Source: Chitinophaga sp. YR573
GTDB lineage: Bacteria > Bacteroidota > Bacteroidia > Chitinophagales > Chitinophagaceae
DNA: 64,000 nucleotides
Direction: 5' to 3'
Assembly: GCF_900110995.1 (NCBI RefSeq)
Contig: NZ_FOJF01000002.1
Span: 558,001 to 622,000 of the forward strand
The notes under the pieces are model-generated. The model was not told the origin of the DNA, ran no database searches, and saw only the letters and a program-made list of their open reading frames with translations. Below, one piece after another: positions 52,524 to 60,884 of the stretch. Made by a program: the position numbers and the translations under genes. The number at the start of each line of letters is the position of its first letter. Position 1 is the stretch's first letter.

Positions 52524-53361
52524 TATTTCTATACTTATAGCGGATATAAAATGCAGTTAAATTCAGAAGGAATACTACCATTACCAATACCAGTGCCGTA
52601 CCGTATGCCAGTGGTCTCACCTGTTCAATCGCCTGGTGCTGGGTGGATAACATATACAGATGATAAGGCAGCGCCATAAATTCCTGGTTCAGGTAACCGG
52701 AAGAGCCGTTGATGTAAAAGGCCACTCCGGTAAACAGGATAGGGGCCGTTTCGCCTGCTGCTCTTGATAAGGTTAGTACTACTCCTGTAAGAATGCCTGG
52801 TAAGGCAGAGGGGAGCACTACATCGCGGATAGATTCAAACTGTGTAGCGCCTACACCGAGTGCAGCTTCTCTTGTACTGGCAGGGATGCGGCGCAATGCC
52901 TCTTCTGTGGTGGAGATAATATACGGAAGAGATAATAAGCCTAATGTAAATCCTGCGGCCAGCATGGAAGTACCCATGTGCATGCCCTGTACAAATAGTG
53001 CCAGTCCGAATAACCCGTATATAATAGAAGGTACACCCGAAAGATTACGGATAGAGGCTCTTATTAACCTGGTTACCCAGTTATCCTTTGCGTATTCATT
53101 CAGGTAAATAGCGCAGCTGATACCTAATGGCACGGCCAGTACGGCTGTGAGCAGTGTTAATATAACGGTACCTGTGATAGCAGGTAATATACCGCCTTTG
53201 GTCATGCCTTCAGAAGGCAGTGCTGTAATGAATTGCCAGGATAAGGAAGGCCATCCTCTTACCACTAAATCCCATAGTATGGCGATAAGGAATAACAATA
53301 CGGTGCCTGTGCAAAACAATAAGGTGAACCATTCTATCACCGGCGAAAGCTTTTTCATCAT
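52516..53361 (-). CDS. pstA: Phosphate ABC transporter permease PstA
   Basis: A 281-residue inner-membrane permease with about six helices. The ABC-permease loop is ASTREAALGVGATQFESIRDVVLPSALPGILTG. Start overlaps pstC by 4 nt. Forms the channel with PstC. Confidence 0.95.
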   Translation of the reverse strand: MMKKLSPVIEWFTLLFCTGTVLLFLIAILWDLVVRGWPSLSWQFITALPSEGMTKGGILPAITGTVILTLLTAVLAVPLGISCAIYLNEYAKDNWVTRLIRASIRNLSGVPSIIYGLFGLALFVQGMHMGTSMLAAGFTLGLLSLPYIISTTEEALRRIPASTREAALGVGATQFESIRDVVLPSALPGILTGVVLTLSRAAGETAPILFTGVAFYINGSSGYLNQEFMALPYHLYMLSTQHQAIEQVRPLAYGTALVLVMVVFLLNLTAFYIRYKYRNNE

Positions 53362-54248
53362 GCTGCCTGGTATTTTCTGTAACGGTTTACAAAGTATTCT
53401 CCTGCAAGATTTACCAGCAGGGTGATGAGAAATAATACGGCTGCGATGGCAAATAATGCATAGTAATGGGTGGTCTGGTAGGGAACTTCTCCCATTTCAA
53501 TGGCGATTGTTGCCGTGATCGTTCTTACAGAATGGAAAAATCCTTTTGGGAAAGCAGAGGCATTCCCTGTGGCCATGAGTACGGTCATTGTTTCTCCTAT
53601 AGCACGGCCTACGCCCAGCATAACTGCTGCTATAATACCCGGTGCTGCTGCCGGAATAATTACTTTGCGCAGTGTCTGCCACCTGTTGGCGCCTACGCTG
53701 TAACTCGCTTCCCTGTAGGTGGCTGGTAATGCCTGCAAGGCATCTTCAGTGACGGTGATGATGGTAGGCAGGGCCATAATAGCCAGCAGGATAGCGCCGT
53801 TTAAAGCATTCAGGCCATTGGCCTGGTGAGTGAGTTTAGCGATTTCGGGCCCTACTATCACAATGCCTAAGAAGCCGATGGCCACGGAGGGTATGGCTGC
53901 CAGCATCTCTACCATAGGCTTCAGTATATTTCTCAGTCTGCTGTTTGCATATTCGGACATAAAAGCGGCTGTTCCTATTCCCAGGGGAATGGCAATCATC
54001 ATGGAGCCCAGGGTAACAATACCTGTGCTGACCATCAAAGGCATAATACCATAGCTGGCATGACTGCCAGCCGGGTTCCACTGGGTACCGGTGATGAAGT
54101 CCAGTGGTTTGATATGCGCAAAGAAGGCAATGGTATTCCACATCAGCATCACGAAAATGCCGCCGAGGATCACGATTACCAGCAGGCCGGTAGTACGGAA
54201 CACTACTTTTACAAATGAATCAATTGTTTCTCTTGCTGCTAATTTCAT
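53358..54248 (-). CDS. pstC: Phosphate ABC transporter permease PstC
   Basis: A 296-residue permease with about six helices and the loop ATYREASYSVGANRWQTLRKVIIPAAAPGIIA. The ATG at 54248 (MKLAARET) is preferred to one 23 codons earlier, which would overlap the pstS gene by more than 60 nt. With the chosen start the gene begins 7 nt after the pstS stop. Confidence 0.94.
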   Translation of the reverse strand: MKLAARETIDSFVKVVFRTTGLLVIVILGGIFVMLMWNTIAFFAHIKPLDFITGTQWNPAGSHASYGIMPLMVSTGIVTLGSMMIAIPLGIGTAAFMSEYANSRLRNILKPMVEMLAAIPSVAIGFLGIVIVGPEIAKLTHQANGLNALNGAILLAIMALPTIITVTEDALQALPATYREASYSVGANRWQTLRKVIIPAAAPGIIAAVMLGVGRAIGETMTVLMATGNASAFPKGFFHSVRTITATIAIEMGEVPYQTTHYYALFAIAAVLFLITLLVNLAGEYFVNRYRKYQAA

Positions 54249-54255
54249 GTAATTA

Positions 54256-55077
54256 CTATTGTATAATATAATACCCTGATGCCCGGATGATCTTTTGTCC
54301 TTCGGGGCTTTTTTCAAAGTCCACGAATGACGCTACTTTATTCCATGAAGTGCTGAGTACGAACTGATATAACGGGCGCTGAAAGAAATAGCGCTGTTCA
54401 TTAATGGCATTTTTATCCAGGGGAGATACGGCCTGTTTACCGCTGCTGTCACTGATTTTCAGCACTTTTACTTTACTGTCGTGAGTGATGTAACCTGCGC
54501 CTACATAACCGATGCCTGATTCATCGGCTTTAATGCCTTCCATGATCTGTGCGTTACCATTCATTTCCTTGGCTTCGCGACTAAACTGTATTCCCAGTTT
54601 ATTACGCACAAAAGAGTGTGTACCGGAATTGCTTTGTCTGCCGTAAATGTTCACAGGCATGGGTTGTCCTGTTACCGGCTGCCAGGTTTTGCTGGTACCG
54701 CTCAATATATCTGCGAGGGTGTGTACGTCTATCGAGTCTGCCGGGAAATCACTGTGTACGATGAATGCGGTGGCATCTTCTGCAAACACGATCGTTTTCA
54801 GATCAATATTTCTCTCTTTAAAAAGTTTGGTTTCTTCTGCTGTGAGTGGTCTGCTGGAGTTGGCAATATCTGCCTGTCCGTTTAGCAGGGAAGCGATGCC
54901 CAGCCCTGATCCACCGCCTGATATGGCCAGGCTGTGATCTTTATTCACCTTGTGAAAATGTTCTGCTAAGACTACTGCAAGATTCACTTCTGTGTCAGAA
55001 CCTTTCATTTTGATTGCTTTTTGTCTGTTGCTGCAGGCCAGCAGTATCATCATGACAAAACAAACGGAATATCTCAT
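54256..55077 (-). CDS. pstS: Phosphate-binding lipoprotein PstS
   Basis: A 273-residue periplasmic binding protein, made as a lipoprotein (LLACSN lipobox, Cys near 15). Phosphate-binding loops are visible: KGSDTEVNLA, SGGGSGLGIASL, ANSSRPLT and RQSNSGTHSF. The ATG at 55077 is used rather than a TTG three codons earlier. First gene of pstSCAB; a Pho-box-like direct repeat lies about 40 bp upstream. Confidence 0.94.
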   Translation of the reverse strand: MRYSVCFVMMILLACSNRQKAIKMKGSDTEVNLAVVLAEHFHKVNKDHSLAISGGGSGLGIASLLNGQADIANSSRPLTAEETKLFKERNIDLKTIVFAEDATAFIVHSDFPADSIDVHTLADILSGTSKTWQPVTGQPMPVNIYGRQSNSGTHSFVRNKLGIQFSREAKEMNGNAQIMEGIKADESGIGYVGAGYITHDSKVKVLKISDSSGKQAVSPLDKNAINEQRYFFQRPLYQFVLSTSWNKVASFVDFEKSPEGQKIIRASGYYIIQ

Positions 55078-55115
55078 GTGACTCAAAGTGGTAGGTACAC
55101 AATATAAGCATCGAA

Positions 55116-55132
55116 TGTTAACTCAATGTGAA
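55116..55132 (-). promoter_or_regulatory. Pho-box-like direct repeat upstream of pstS
   Basis: On the minus strand TTCACA-N5-TTAACA, within two 9-mers GTTCACATT and GTTAACATT at an 11-bp period. That matches the helical spacing of PhoB/PhoP binding sites and the TT-N-ACA repeats known from Bacillus PhoP. It ends about 38 bp before the pstS ATG. The rest of the 286-bp gap to the AraC gene shows nothing else clear. Confidence 0.5.
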
Positions 55133-55351
55133 CAGTATACAATCATTCTTTTCACTGACGGCCATCATATATCGGCTGTAAGGGAGGAACTACTTTTACA
55201 CTATCGATAGACCGGTTAGCCCTGAAATACATAATAGTTTCGAATATTACAGCGCAAAAGATGTACGGTTCCCCGTATATCTTTTTTTATATGAGCTTTT
55301 TAACAAACCAGATTTGAGCGTTTGAACAAAGCTGCTCATTTTAATATCCCC

Positions 55352-55359
55352 TACCTTTG
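55352..55359 (+). promoter_or_regulatory. Putative -7 box of the AraC gene
   Basis: TACCTTTG, a perfect TAnnTTTG match, ends 4 nt before the ATG at 55364. This supports that ATG over the TTG at 55322 and predicts a leaderless mRNA. Confidence 0.45.
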
Positions 55360-55363
55360 CGAT

Positions 55364-56170
55364 ATGATTCACCAGGATATTAACAGACCTTTCCCTCAGA
55401 TACTATATTCCTGTTATGTTTCCAGGAGCAGGGAAGGGGAGCAGTTTGTAAAGGAACATGTTTTCAGCTATCAGCTGGCGGGTTCTCTTGTGATGAACGA
55501 TGGGGATAAGGAGTATACGATAAAGGAAGGGGATTTCAGGTTCTGTAAAAGGAATAACCTGGTAAAGTTTGTGAAATACCCGCCGGAAAACGGGGAATAC
55601 AAAGCGATCTCTATCTATCTTGATCAGGATACTCTGCGCAAATTTAGCATGGAATACGGCTATAAATCGGAGAAAAGGGTAGAAGGGGATGCTATTATCA
55701 ACCTTCCATCAGATCCGCTGTATAAAGGCTATCTGGATTCCCTGAAGCCTTATGATCAGATAAAGCAGCTGGGCAATGAACACCTGCTGTCTTTAAAGTT
55801 AAAAGAAGCGATCCTGGTTTTGCTGCACACAAAACCTGAACTAAAAGATGTGTTATTCGATTTCTCAGAGCCGGATAAAATGGATCTGGAAAGTTTTATG
55901 TTACAGAATTATCACTTTAATGTAGAGTTGAAAAGGTTCGCTTATCTCACAGGTAGAAGTTTAGCCACTTTTAAGCGCGATTTCGACAAGATCTTTCATA
56001 CTACGCCCAGTCGCTGGTTACAGCAAAGAAGATTGCAGGAAGCGCATTATCTTATCAAAGAAAAGGGAAAGGCTCCTTCGGATGTATACCTGGATTTAGG
56101 GTTTGAAGATCTGTCTCATTTTTCTTTTGCGTTTAAAAAGACTTATGGCGTAGCGCCTTCAAGAATTTAA
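55364..56170 (+). CDS. AraC family transcriptional regulator
   Basis: A 268-residue regulator with an N-terminal cupin-like domain (about 15-105, HVFSYQLAGSLVMNDGDKEYTIKEGDF) and a C-terminal AraC HTH region (about 185-266) with RSLATFKRDFDKIFHTTPSRWLQQRRLQEA and DVYLDLGFEDLSHFSFAFKKTYGVAPS. Its stop codon directly abuts the stop of the convergent response regulator gene. Effector unknown. Confidence 0.9.
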   Translation: MIHQDINRPFPQILYSCYVSRSREGEQFVKEHVFSYQLAGSLVMNDGDKEYTIKEGDFRFCKRNNLVKFVKYPPENGEYKAISIYLDQDTLRKFSMEYGYKSEKRVEGDAIINLPSDPLYKGYLDSLKPYDQIKQLGNEHLLSLKLKEAILVLLHTKPELKDVLFDFSEPDKMDLESFMLQNYHFNVELKRFAYLTGRSLATFKRDFDKIFHTTPSRWLQQRRLQEAHYLIKEKGKAPSDVYLDLGFEDLSHFSFAFKKTYGVAPSRI

Positions 56171-56575
56171 CTATCTCGTAGAATGAGAAGGGGAAGTGAG
56201 GAGCAGCAGCCTGTCTATCATATCATCATAGCCTGCTTGGTCAGATGGTTTCAGGAATACCTGTAATGCGCCTTCTTTCTCACAATTGTTGATCAGGTAT
56301 TCATCTGCATAGGTAGAGTAAACAACAACCGGGATATCGGCATAACGCTGAGAAGATTTGAGATAGAGAAGGGTTTCAATGCCGTTTTTCTTAGGCATAT
56401 TCTGGTCGAGAATGATTATATCAGGAAGATCATTAGTGCTATGTAACCTTTCTATCAGCTCTTCTCCATTTTCCACAGCTGGCAGCATCAGGATATCTTC
56501 CCTTTCCTCTACAAAGTTCAGGAAAAAGTTTCTGTCATCAATATCATCTTCTGCTAATAAGATTTTTTTTATCAT
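56171..56575 (-). CDS. Single-domain response regulator
   Basis: A 134-residue receiver with the acidic pocket AEDDIDD (9-14), the phospho-acceptor D57 in IIILDQNMPKKNG, the conserved Thr/Ser in VVYSTY and Lys in FLKPSD. There is no output domain, as in Rcp1-type receivers that pair with bacteriophytochrome-like kinases. Last gene of the kai operon; 3 nt after the kinase gene, which is its probable partner. Confidence 0.93.
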   Translation of the reverse strand: MIKKILLAEDDIDDRNFFLNFVEEREDILMLPAVENGEELIERLHSTNDLPDIIILDQNMPKKNGIETLLYLKSSQRYADIPVVVYSTYADEYLINNCEKEGALQVFLKPSDQAGYDDMIDRLLLLTSPSHSTR

Positions 56576-56578
56576 TTT

Positions 56579-57841
56579 TTACTGATGTGTGGGTAGTATA
56601 AACATAAACTCTGAGCCCTTGCCTTCTTCACTTTTTGCTTTTATCAACCCATTGTGTTTCTCAATTATTTTCTTAGTAATGGCAAGACCTATGCCAGTCC
56701 CTTCATAAATGCTTTTGGAATATAGTCTTTCGAAAAGATCAAATATTTTTGACAGATATTTTTCGTTAAATCCTATGCCGTTATCTTTTATTGTGATAAG
56801 ACAGAATGGCCCATTCTGTTGCTCTTCACTGTCGAAGGATTTTTCTGCCAGGTATTTACAGTTGATTTCGATAACAGGTGCCTCCTCATTTTTAGAGAAT
56901 TTAAGGGCATTGGAAAGAATATTCTGGAATACCTGTCGCATCTGCCCTTTGTTTGCGTCAATAGCCGCTAATTTTCCTACTTTAACGGTGGCTCCTTTAT
57001 CCTGTATGGTTAATTCGAAATCTTCCTGAAATTCGTCTAAAATACTGTTTAGATTAATGTATTCAAATGTGTTGTCGGTTGCCGAGAGTTTGGAATAACT
57101 AAGTACATCAATGATCAGCGTTTTCATACGACGGGAGGCGTCTATAATTTTATCCAGGTGTTTTTTGGAATCATCGGATAAATGGGCCTCATTATGCGAT
57201 TTTAAAAGAGCAGAGAACATCTGGATCTTACGCAGAGGTTCCTGTAAATCATGAGACGCTACAGACGCAAATTGTTGCAGGTCGTGATTACTTAGCTCAA
57301 GCGCATGATTAATCTTTTCCAGTTGATGATTACTGTTTTCCAGCAATTGCTGTGCTTTCTTCTGTGTAGAAATATCAGTGATGATCACACTTAAGGAAGG
57401 CCCTGTTGCCAGTTCAAGGGCAGTAAGAGATAGCTTTACTGTAGCATGACTGAGCCTTACCTCACCTTTGCAATCTTCCGACCAGCATCGATGAAACATC
57501 TCATTGTAAGTATTGATATCTTCCGGATGAATGAATGTCTCAAAGTTCAAACCGATCACATTAGAGAGAGGGAGCGCTACCATAGAAGCAAACTGAGAGT
57601 TGCAATAGAGAATTACACCAGCTCTGTTCAGCGTTACCGCACCTTCTGTCATCTTTTCGAAGAATACACGATAGGCCGCATCAGCGCTGGTTAAGGTATA
57701 CAACTGGTGACCATCACTACCTTCCACGATCAGCGCATCCACCTGGCCGGTACGGATAGCCTCAATGGTATCGTTCGCCTCATATAGCTGACGACGCAAT
57801 TCTTCCACTTCGGTCTTAAGCTCTTCTATTGTTTTTTCCAT
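56579..57841 (-). CDS. PAS-domain sensor histidine kinase
   Basis: A 420-residue cytoplasmic kinase: coiled coil (1-35), PAS domain (about 52-160), a second coiled coil (160-190), dimerisation domain with ASHDLQEPLRKI (H197) and an ATPase domain (about 300-418) with QNILSNALKFS, ITIKDNGIGFNEKY and GTGIGLAI. No membrane segments. The H-box is of the phytochrome/KaiC-linked type. 6 nt downstream of kaiB, 3 nt upstream of the receiver gene, so signal flow KaiC/KaiB to kinase to receiver is likely. Confidence 0.92.
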   Translation of the reverse strand: MEKTIEELKTEVEELRRQLYEANDTIEAIRTGQVDALIVEGSDGHQLYTLTSADAAYRVFFEKMTEGAVTLNRAGVILYCNSQFASMVALPLSNVIGLNFETFIHPEDINTYNEMFHRCWSEDCKGEVRLSHATVKLSLTALELATGPSLSVIITDISTQKKAQQLLENSNHQLEKINHALELSNHDLQQFASVASHDLQEPLRKIQMFSALLKSHNEAHLSDDSKKHLDKIIDASRRMKTLIIDVLSYSKLSATDNTFEYINLNSILDEFQEDFELTIQDKGATVKVGKLAAIDANKGQMRQVFQNILSNALKFSKNEEAPVIEINCKYLAEKSFDSEEQQNGPFCLITIKDNGIGFNEKYLSKIFDLFERLYSKSIYEGTGIGLAITKKIIEKHNGLIKAKSEEGKGSEFMFILPTHQ

Positions 57842-57847
57842 ATCCCA

Positions 57848-58129
57848 TTAAGATTGAAGGCCAAGACCCTTTAACACTTTTTCAGTTTCAGACATATCAC
57901 CAATCAGTCTTTTTTCTGGCAGGGGGAATTTCTTGATAAGTAATGGCAGCGCGATAATCTGTTCTTTCTTTGCCACTTCTGCCTCCTGGTATATGTCTAC
58001 TATCTCAAGCGCATACTTTCCTGCTAAGTAAATTTCACAAATACTCTTAATGTTATTGATAGCCTTAATTGAGTTCGGTGAAGCACCTGTCACGTACAGA
58101 CGAAGAACATATTCAGTTTTTTTCGGCAT
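57848..58129 (-). CDS. KaiB domain protein
   Basis: A 93-residue KaiB-family protein. It has the thioredoxin-like start LRLYVTGASPNSIKAI, the middle ALEIVDIYQEAEVAKKEQIIALPLLIKKFPLPEKRLIGD and ends soon after. Cyanobacterial KaiB (about 100 residues) switches fold and binds the KaiC CI ring. The Pro residues near positions 62 and 70, at the fold-switch region, are kept. Second of two kaiB genes in a row. Confidence 0.9.
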   Translation of the reverse strand: MPKKTEYVLRLYVTGASPNSIKAINNIKSICEIYLAGKYALEIVDIYQEAEVAKKEQIIALPLLIKKFPLPEKRLIGDMSETEKVLKGLGLQS

Positions 58130-58133
58130 GTTA

Positions 58134-58463
58134 TTATCTTGCAGGCTTTATATCCAGCCCTACTAAAACTTTTTCTTCATTAGATAAATCCCCTATAATC
58201 TTTCTTACCGGTACCGGTACCTTACGTACTAATGTAGGAATAGCCAGGATCTGATCTCCGGCAGCCAGTTGTGGATGCAGTAGCAGGTCAATTACTTCCA
58301 GTATATAACGGTTTGCAAGATGCTCCTCGCAATATCGTTTCAGGTTTTCCAGTGCAGCAAGTGACTTGGGGGTGTTTCCGGCAATATACAGGCGTAGTTC
58401 CATCTTAAGCTCTTTCGCTTTTCCTTTTTTAGAAGGCTTTGGTTCTTTATTTATTTTTATCAT
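58134..58463 (-). CDS. KaiB domain protein
   Basis: A 109-residue KaiB-family protein with a Lys-rich N-terminal extension (1-20) before MELRLYIAGNTPKSLAALENLKRYCEEHL. The fold-switch half reads LEVIDLLLHPQLAAGDQILAIPTLVRKVPVPVRKIIGD. Its start overlaps the kaiC 3' end by 17 nt; an internal ATG at 58403 would remove the overlap. Diverged from the adjacent copy, so the two may bind KaiC differently or form a mixed complex. Confidence 0.9.
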   Translation of the reverse strand: MIKINKEPKPSKKGKAKELKMELRLYIAGNTPKSLAALENLKRYCEEHLANRYILEVIDLLLHPQLAAGDQILAIPTLVRKVPVPVRKIIGDLSNEEKVLVGLDIKPAR

Positions 58464-60177
58464 TAGCGGTGTTATGATTGTTACGTTCCTGTGTCAGCTG
58501 TTTCCGGTTCCTATTCATAATCTCTTTTTTGAGATCATCTTCCAGGTACGATTTATTTAAGCTTTCCTGTACAGATTCAAATTCTTCTTTGAGAGAAGCG
58601 ATCTTAGCTTCCAACACAAGACGTTTACGCGCAATTTCTCTGTCTTTACGTCCAAGTTCATGTGTTTTTAATTCTACGCCTGTAACCTCATCCAGTTGTT
58701 GTGCTTCGCGGGCAGAGCCTGTCAGCACACCATCTGGCCCCAGGTATACAGGTACCAGATCTATGCCATGATCTGTAATGATAAATTCCCTTACCTGGTT
58801 GGAATGTTTCATTCCCCTGGATTTCATTATATACAATCCACGATTCCGTTCTCCGTTATTTTCTATATCCCTTACCATGATCCAGGCATCTACAAGAGAA
58901 GATACGCCTTCATCAGACTGCTCTTTTGTATTAGCGACAAGATTGAGTGCAGTAAACAATACAGTGATACCTTCACTCTGTAAGAAATCTATCAGTCTTA
59001 CGAGAATTGATTTCACTTCCGCCATACTCCCTACAGTCACAAGATTCGTGATGGGGTCTATGATGACGGTCCTGGGTTTGAATTGTTTGATTTTCTTGTG
59101 AATAGCTACCAGGTGCATTTCGAGGCCATACAAACTGGGCCTTGATGCCTGAATATGCAGCAGTCCGGCTTTAATATATTTACCAAGATTTAAATCGATA
59201 GAATTCATATTACGGACTATCTGGTCCGGGGATTCCTCAAAAGCAAAATAGATACATTTTTCTTTGCGCTCGCAGGTCGCCTTTGCAAAGTTGGCCGCGA
59301 TGCTGGTTTTACCGGTGCCTGCGGTACCTGATACCAGGATAGAGCTGCCGGCAAAGAATCCCTTTCCGCCCAACATCTTATCTAATGCCGGAATACCGGA
59401 AGATACTCTTTGAGAAGATACTTTCTTATCTAATAATAAAGAAGTAACCGGTAAAACGGAAATACCATCTTCATCAATCAAAAACGGATATTCATTGGTA
59501 CCATGCTGAGAGCCACGGTATTTTACAATACGTATCAGGCGGGTGGAGATCTGGTTCATGATCCTGTGTTCCAGCAGGATTACACAGTCTGATACATATT
59601 CTTCCAAACCTTGCCTGGTTAAATTGCCATCACCTTTTTCACCGGTTATAATAGCAGTCACGCCTTTCTCTTTTAACCATCCAAATAACCGTCTTAGTTC
59701 TGCACGTAATATGCTTTGATTTTGCAGTCCGGAGAATAAGTTCTCTATGGTATCAAGCATGATCCTTTTAGCCCCTATACTATCTATTGCATATCCTAAA
59801 CGGATAAATAATCCGTCCAGGTCATACTCACCGGTTTCTTCTATTTCACTACGTTCAATCTGTACATGATCAATCTTTATTAAATTCTCTTTTTGTAATT
59901 TGATAAGATCAAATCCCAGGGAAGCTACATTTGTCTGTAGTTCCTCTGCTTTTTCTTCAAATGTAATGATGACACCCGGCTCCCGGAATTCAGTAGCACC
60001 GCGGATAATGCTTTCAATAGCAAATAATGTTTTACCTGCACCTGCTTCACCACAAACGAGAGTAGGTCTGCCTTTGGGGATACCGCCATCAGTAATCTCA
60101 TCGAAACCGGTAATTCCTGTACGTGTTTTGGCTAAGTAAGTTTTAGGTATTGTTTTTTTATCAGTTTTGTTTGCCAT
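58447..60177 (-). CDS. KaiC-like double ATPase
   Basis: A 576-residue KaiC homologue with two RecA-like domains. CI has Walker A GEAGAGKT (43-50) and the catalytic E74-E75. CII has GTAGTGKT (284-291) and E314-E315. The CII segment SDEGVSSLVDA aligns with the cyanobacterial phosphorylation region: S421, S426 and S427 stand at T426, S431 and T432. The C-terminus (about 500-576) is a charged coiled coil, not the KaiA-binding tail. No kaiA was found. First gene of the kaiC-kaiB-kaiB-kinase-receiver operon. Confidence 0.94.
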   Translation of the reverse strand: MANKTDKKTIPKTYLAKTRTGITGFDEITDGGIPKGRPTLVCGEAGAGKTLFAIESIIRGATEFREPGVIITFEEKAEELQTNVASLGFDLIKLQKENLIKIDHVQIERSEIEETGEYDLDGLFIRLGYAIDSIGAKRIMLDTIENLFSGLQNQSILRAELRRLFGWLKEKGVTAIITGEKGDGNLTRQGLEEYVSDCVILLEHRIMNQISTRLIRIVKYRGSQHGTNEYPFLIDEDGISVLPVTSLLLDKKVSSQRVSSGIPALDKMLGGKGFFAGSSILVSGTAGTGKTSIAANFAKATCERKEKCIYFAFEESPDQIVRNMNSIDLNLGKYIKAGLLHIQASRPSLYGLEMHLVAIHKKIKQFKPRTVIIDPITNLVTVGSMAEVKSILVRLIDFLQSEGITVLFTALNLVANTKEQSDEGVSSLVDAWIMVRDIENNGERNRGLYIMKSRGMKHSNQVREFIITDHGIDLVPVYLGPDGVLTGSAREAQQLDEVTGVELKTHELGRKDREIARKRLVLEAKIASLKEEFESVQESLNKSYLEDDLKKEIMNRNRKQLTQERNNHNTANDKNK

Positions 60178-60328
60178 ACAAGCTAAAGGGTTATAAATAG
60201 TAGTAAGTATTACAAATTCTATACCGTGGGGATGCCAGGGCTAATTATAAAAGAGAAGAGGCCGACTGTGGGCTGGTAGCTGCTTGAGGTGTGGAAAATT
60301 TTACACAATAGATGGAGAGATGTAGTGT

Positions 60329-60336
60329 TACCTTTG
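60329..60336 (+). promoter_or_regulatory. Putative -7 box for the gene at 60342
   Basis: TACCTTTG, perfect TAnnTTTG, ends 5 nt before the ATG at 60342. No good -33 box seen. It argues for that ATG over the one ten codons earlier at 60312, which would lie upstream of the promoter. Confidence 0.4.
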
Positions 60337-60341
60337 TACAT

Positions 60342-60854
60342 ATGACGTCTCAGCAATTTAAAAGTGCCTGGCGAATTACAGACCAGCCACTTTCTGTTAT
60401 ATCATCAGATAAACTCTCCGGATTTAATTTAGTGAGAGATACTGCTGCTTTTCTCACGGAAACAGGGTTACCCATATATGCGTCCCCGTTTCTTTCTTTC
60501 GAATTTGTAGCACATGAAAAATATCCGGGTATTGGTTTGTGCAGGGATGGTGATCTGATCATTATTGATAACAATGAATTAAAACAGCTGACAACAAACG
60601 GTCTTTTGTTTTTCAATTCATCTATTAATGCACTGGCAGATTTCCTGATCATCTACAGGGATTTTGAAGATGCTGTAATGCTGACAGAAGGAGAGGAAGG
60701 CGTACGTAACAGTTATTTTACAGATACTCAGTTCGACACCCTGAAACAACGGATGACAGAGGCAGATGAAAGGGCGGTAAAAGAAAAAGGATTCTGGAAA
60801 GATGAACTGGAATTGATGCTGGCAGACAGGCAGGATTACCTAAACACCCGATAA
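60342..60854 (+). CDS. Conserved-looking protein of unknown function
   Basis: A 170-residue soluble protein; no family recognised with confidence. The middle (about 40-110) has alternating hydrophobic residues (GLCRDGDLIIIDNNELKQL, NALADFLIIYRDFEDAV), somewhat like SUKH/SMI1-type immunity proteins, but key residues could not be checked. The last 30 residues are charged and helical. Divergent from kaiC and 30 nt upstream of the phnA-like gene, probably co-transcribed with it. Confidence 0.65.
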   Translation: MTSQQFKSAWRITDQPLSVISSDKLSGFNLVRDTAAFLTETGLPIYASPFLSFEFVAHEKYPGIGLCRDGDLIIIDNNELKQLTTNGLLFFNSSINALADFLIIYRDFEDAVMLTEGEEGVRNSYFTDTQFDTLKQRMTEADERAVKEKGFWKDELELMLADRQDYLNTR

Positions 60855-60884
60855 AAGTATTACATTCGCCCAAATTTTCTATCA

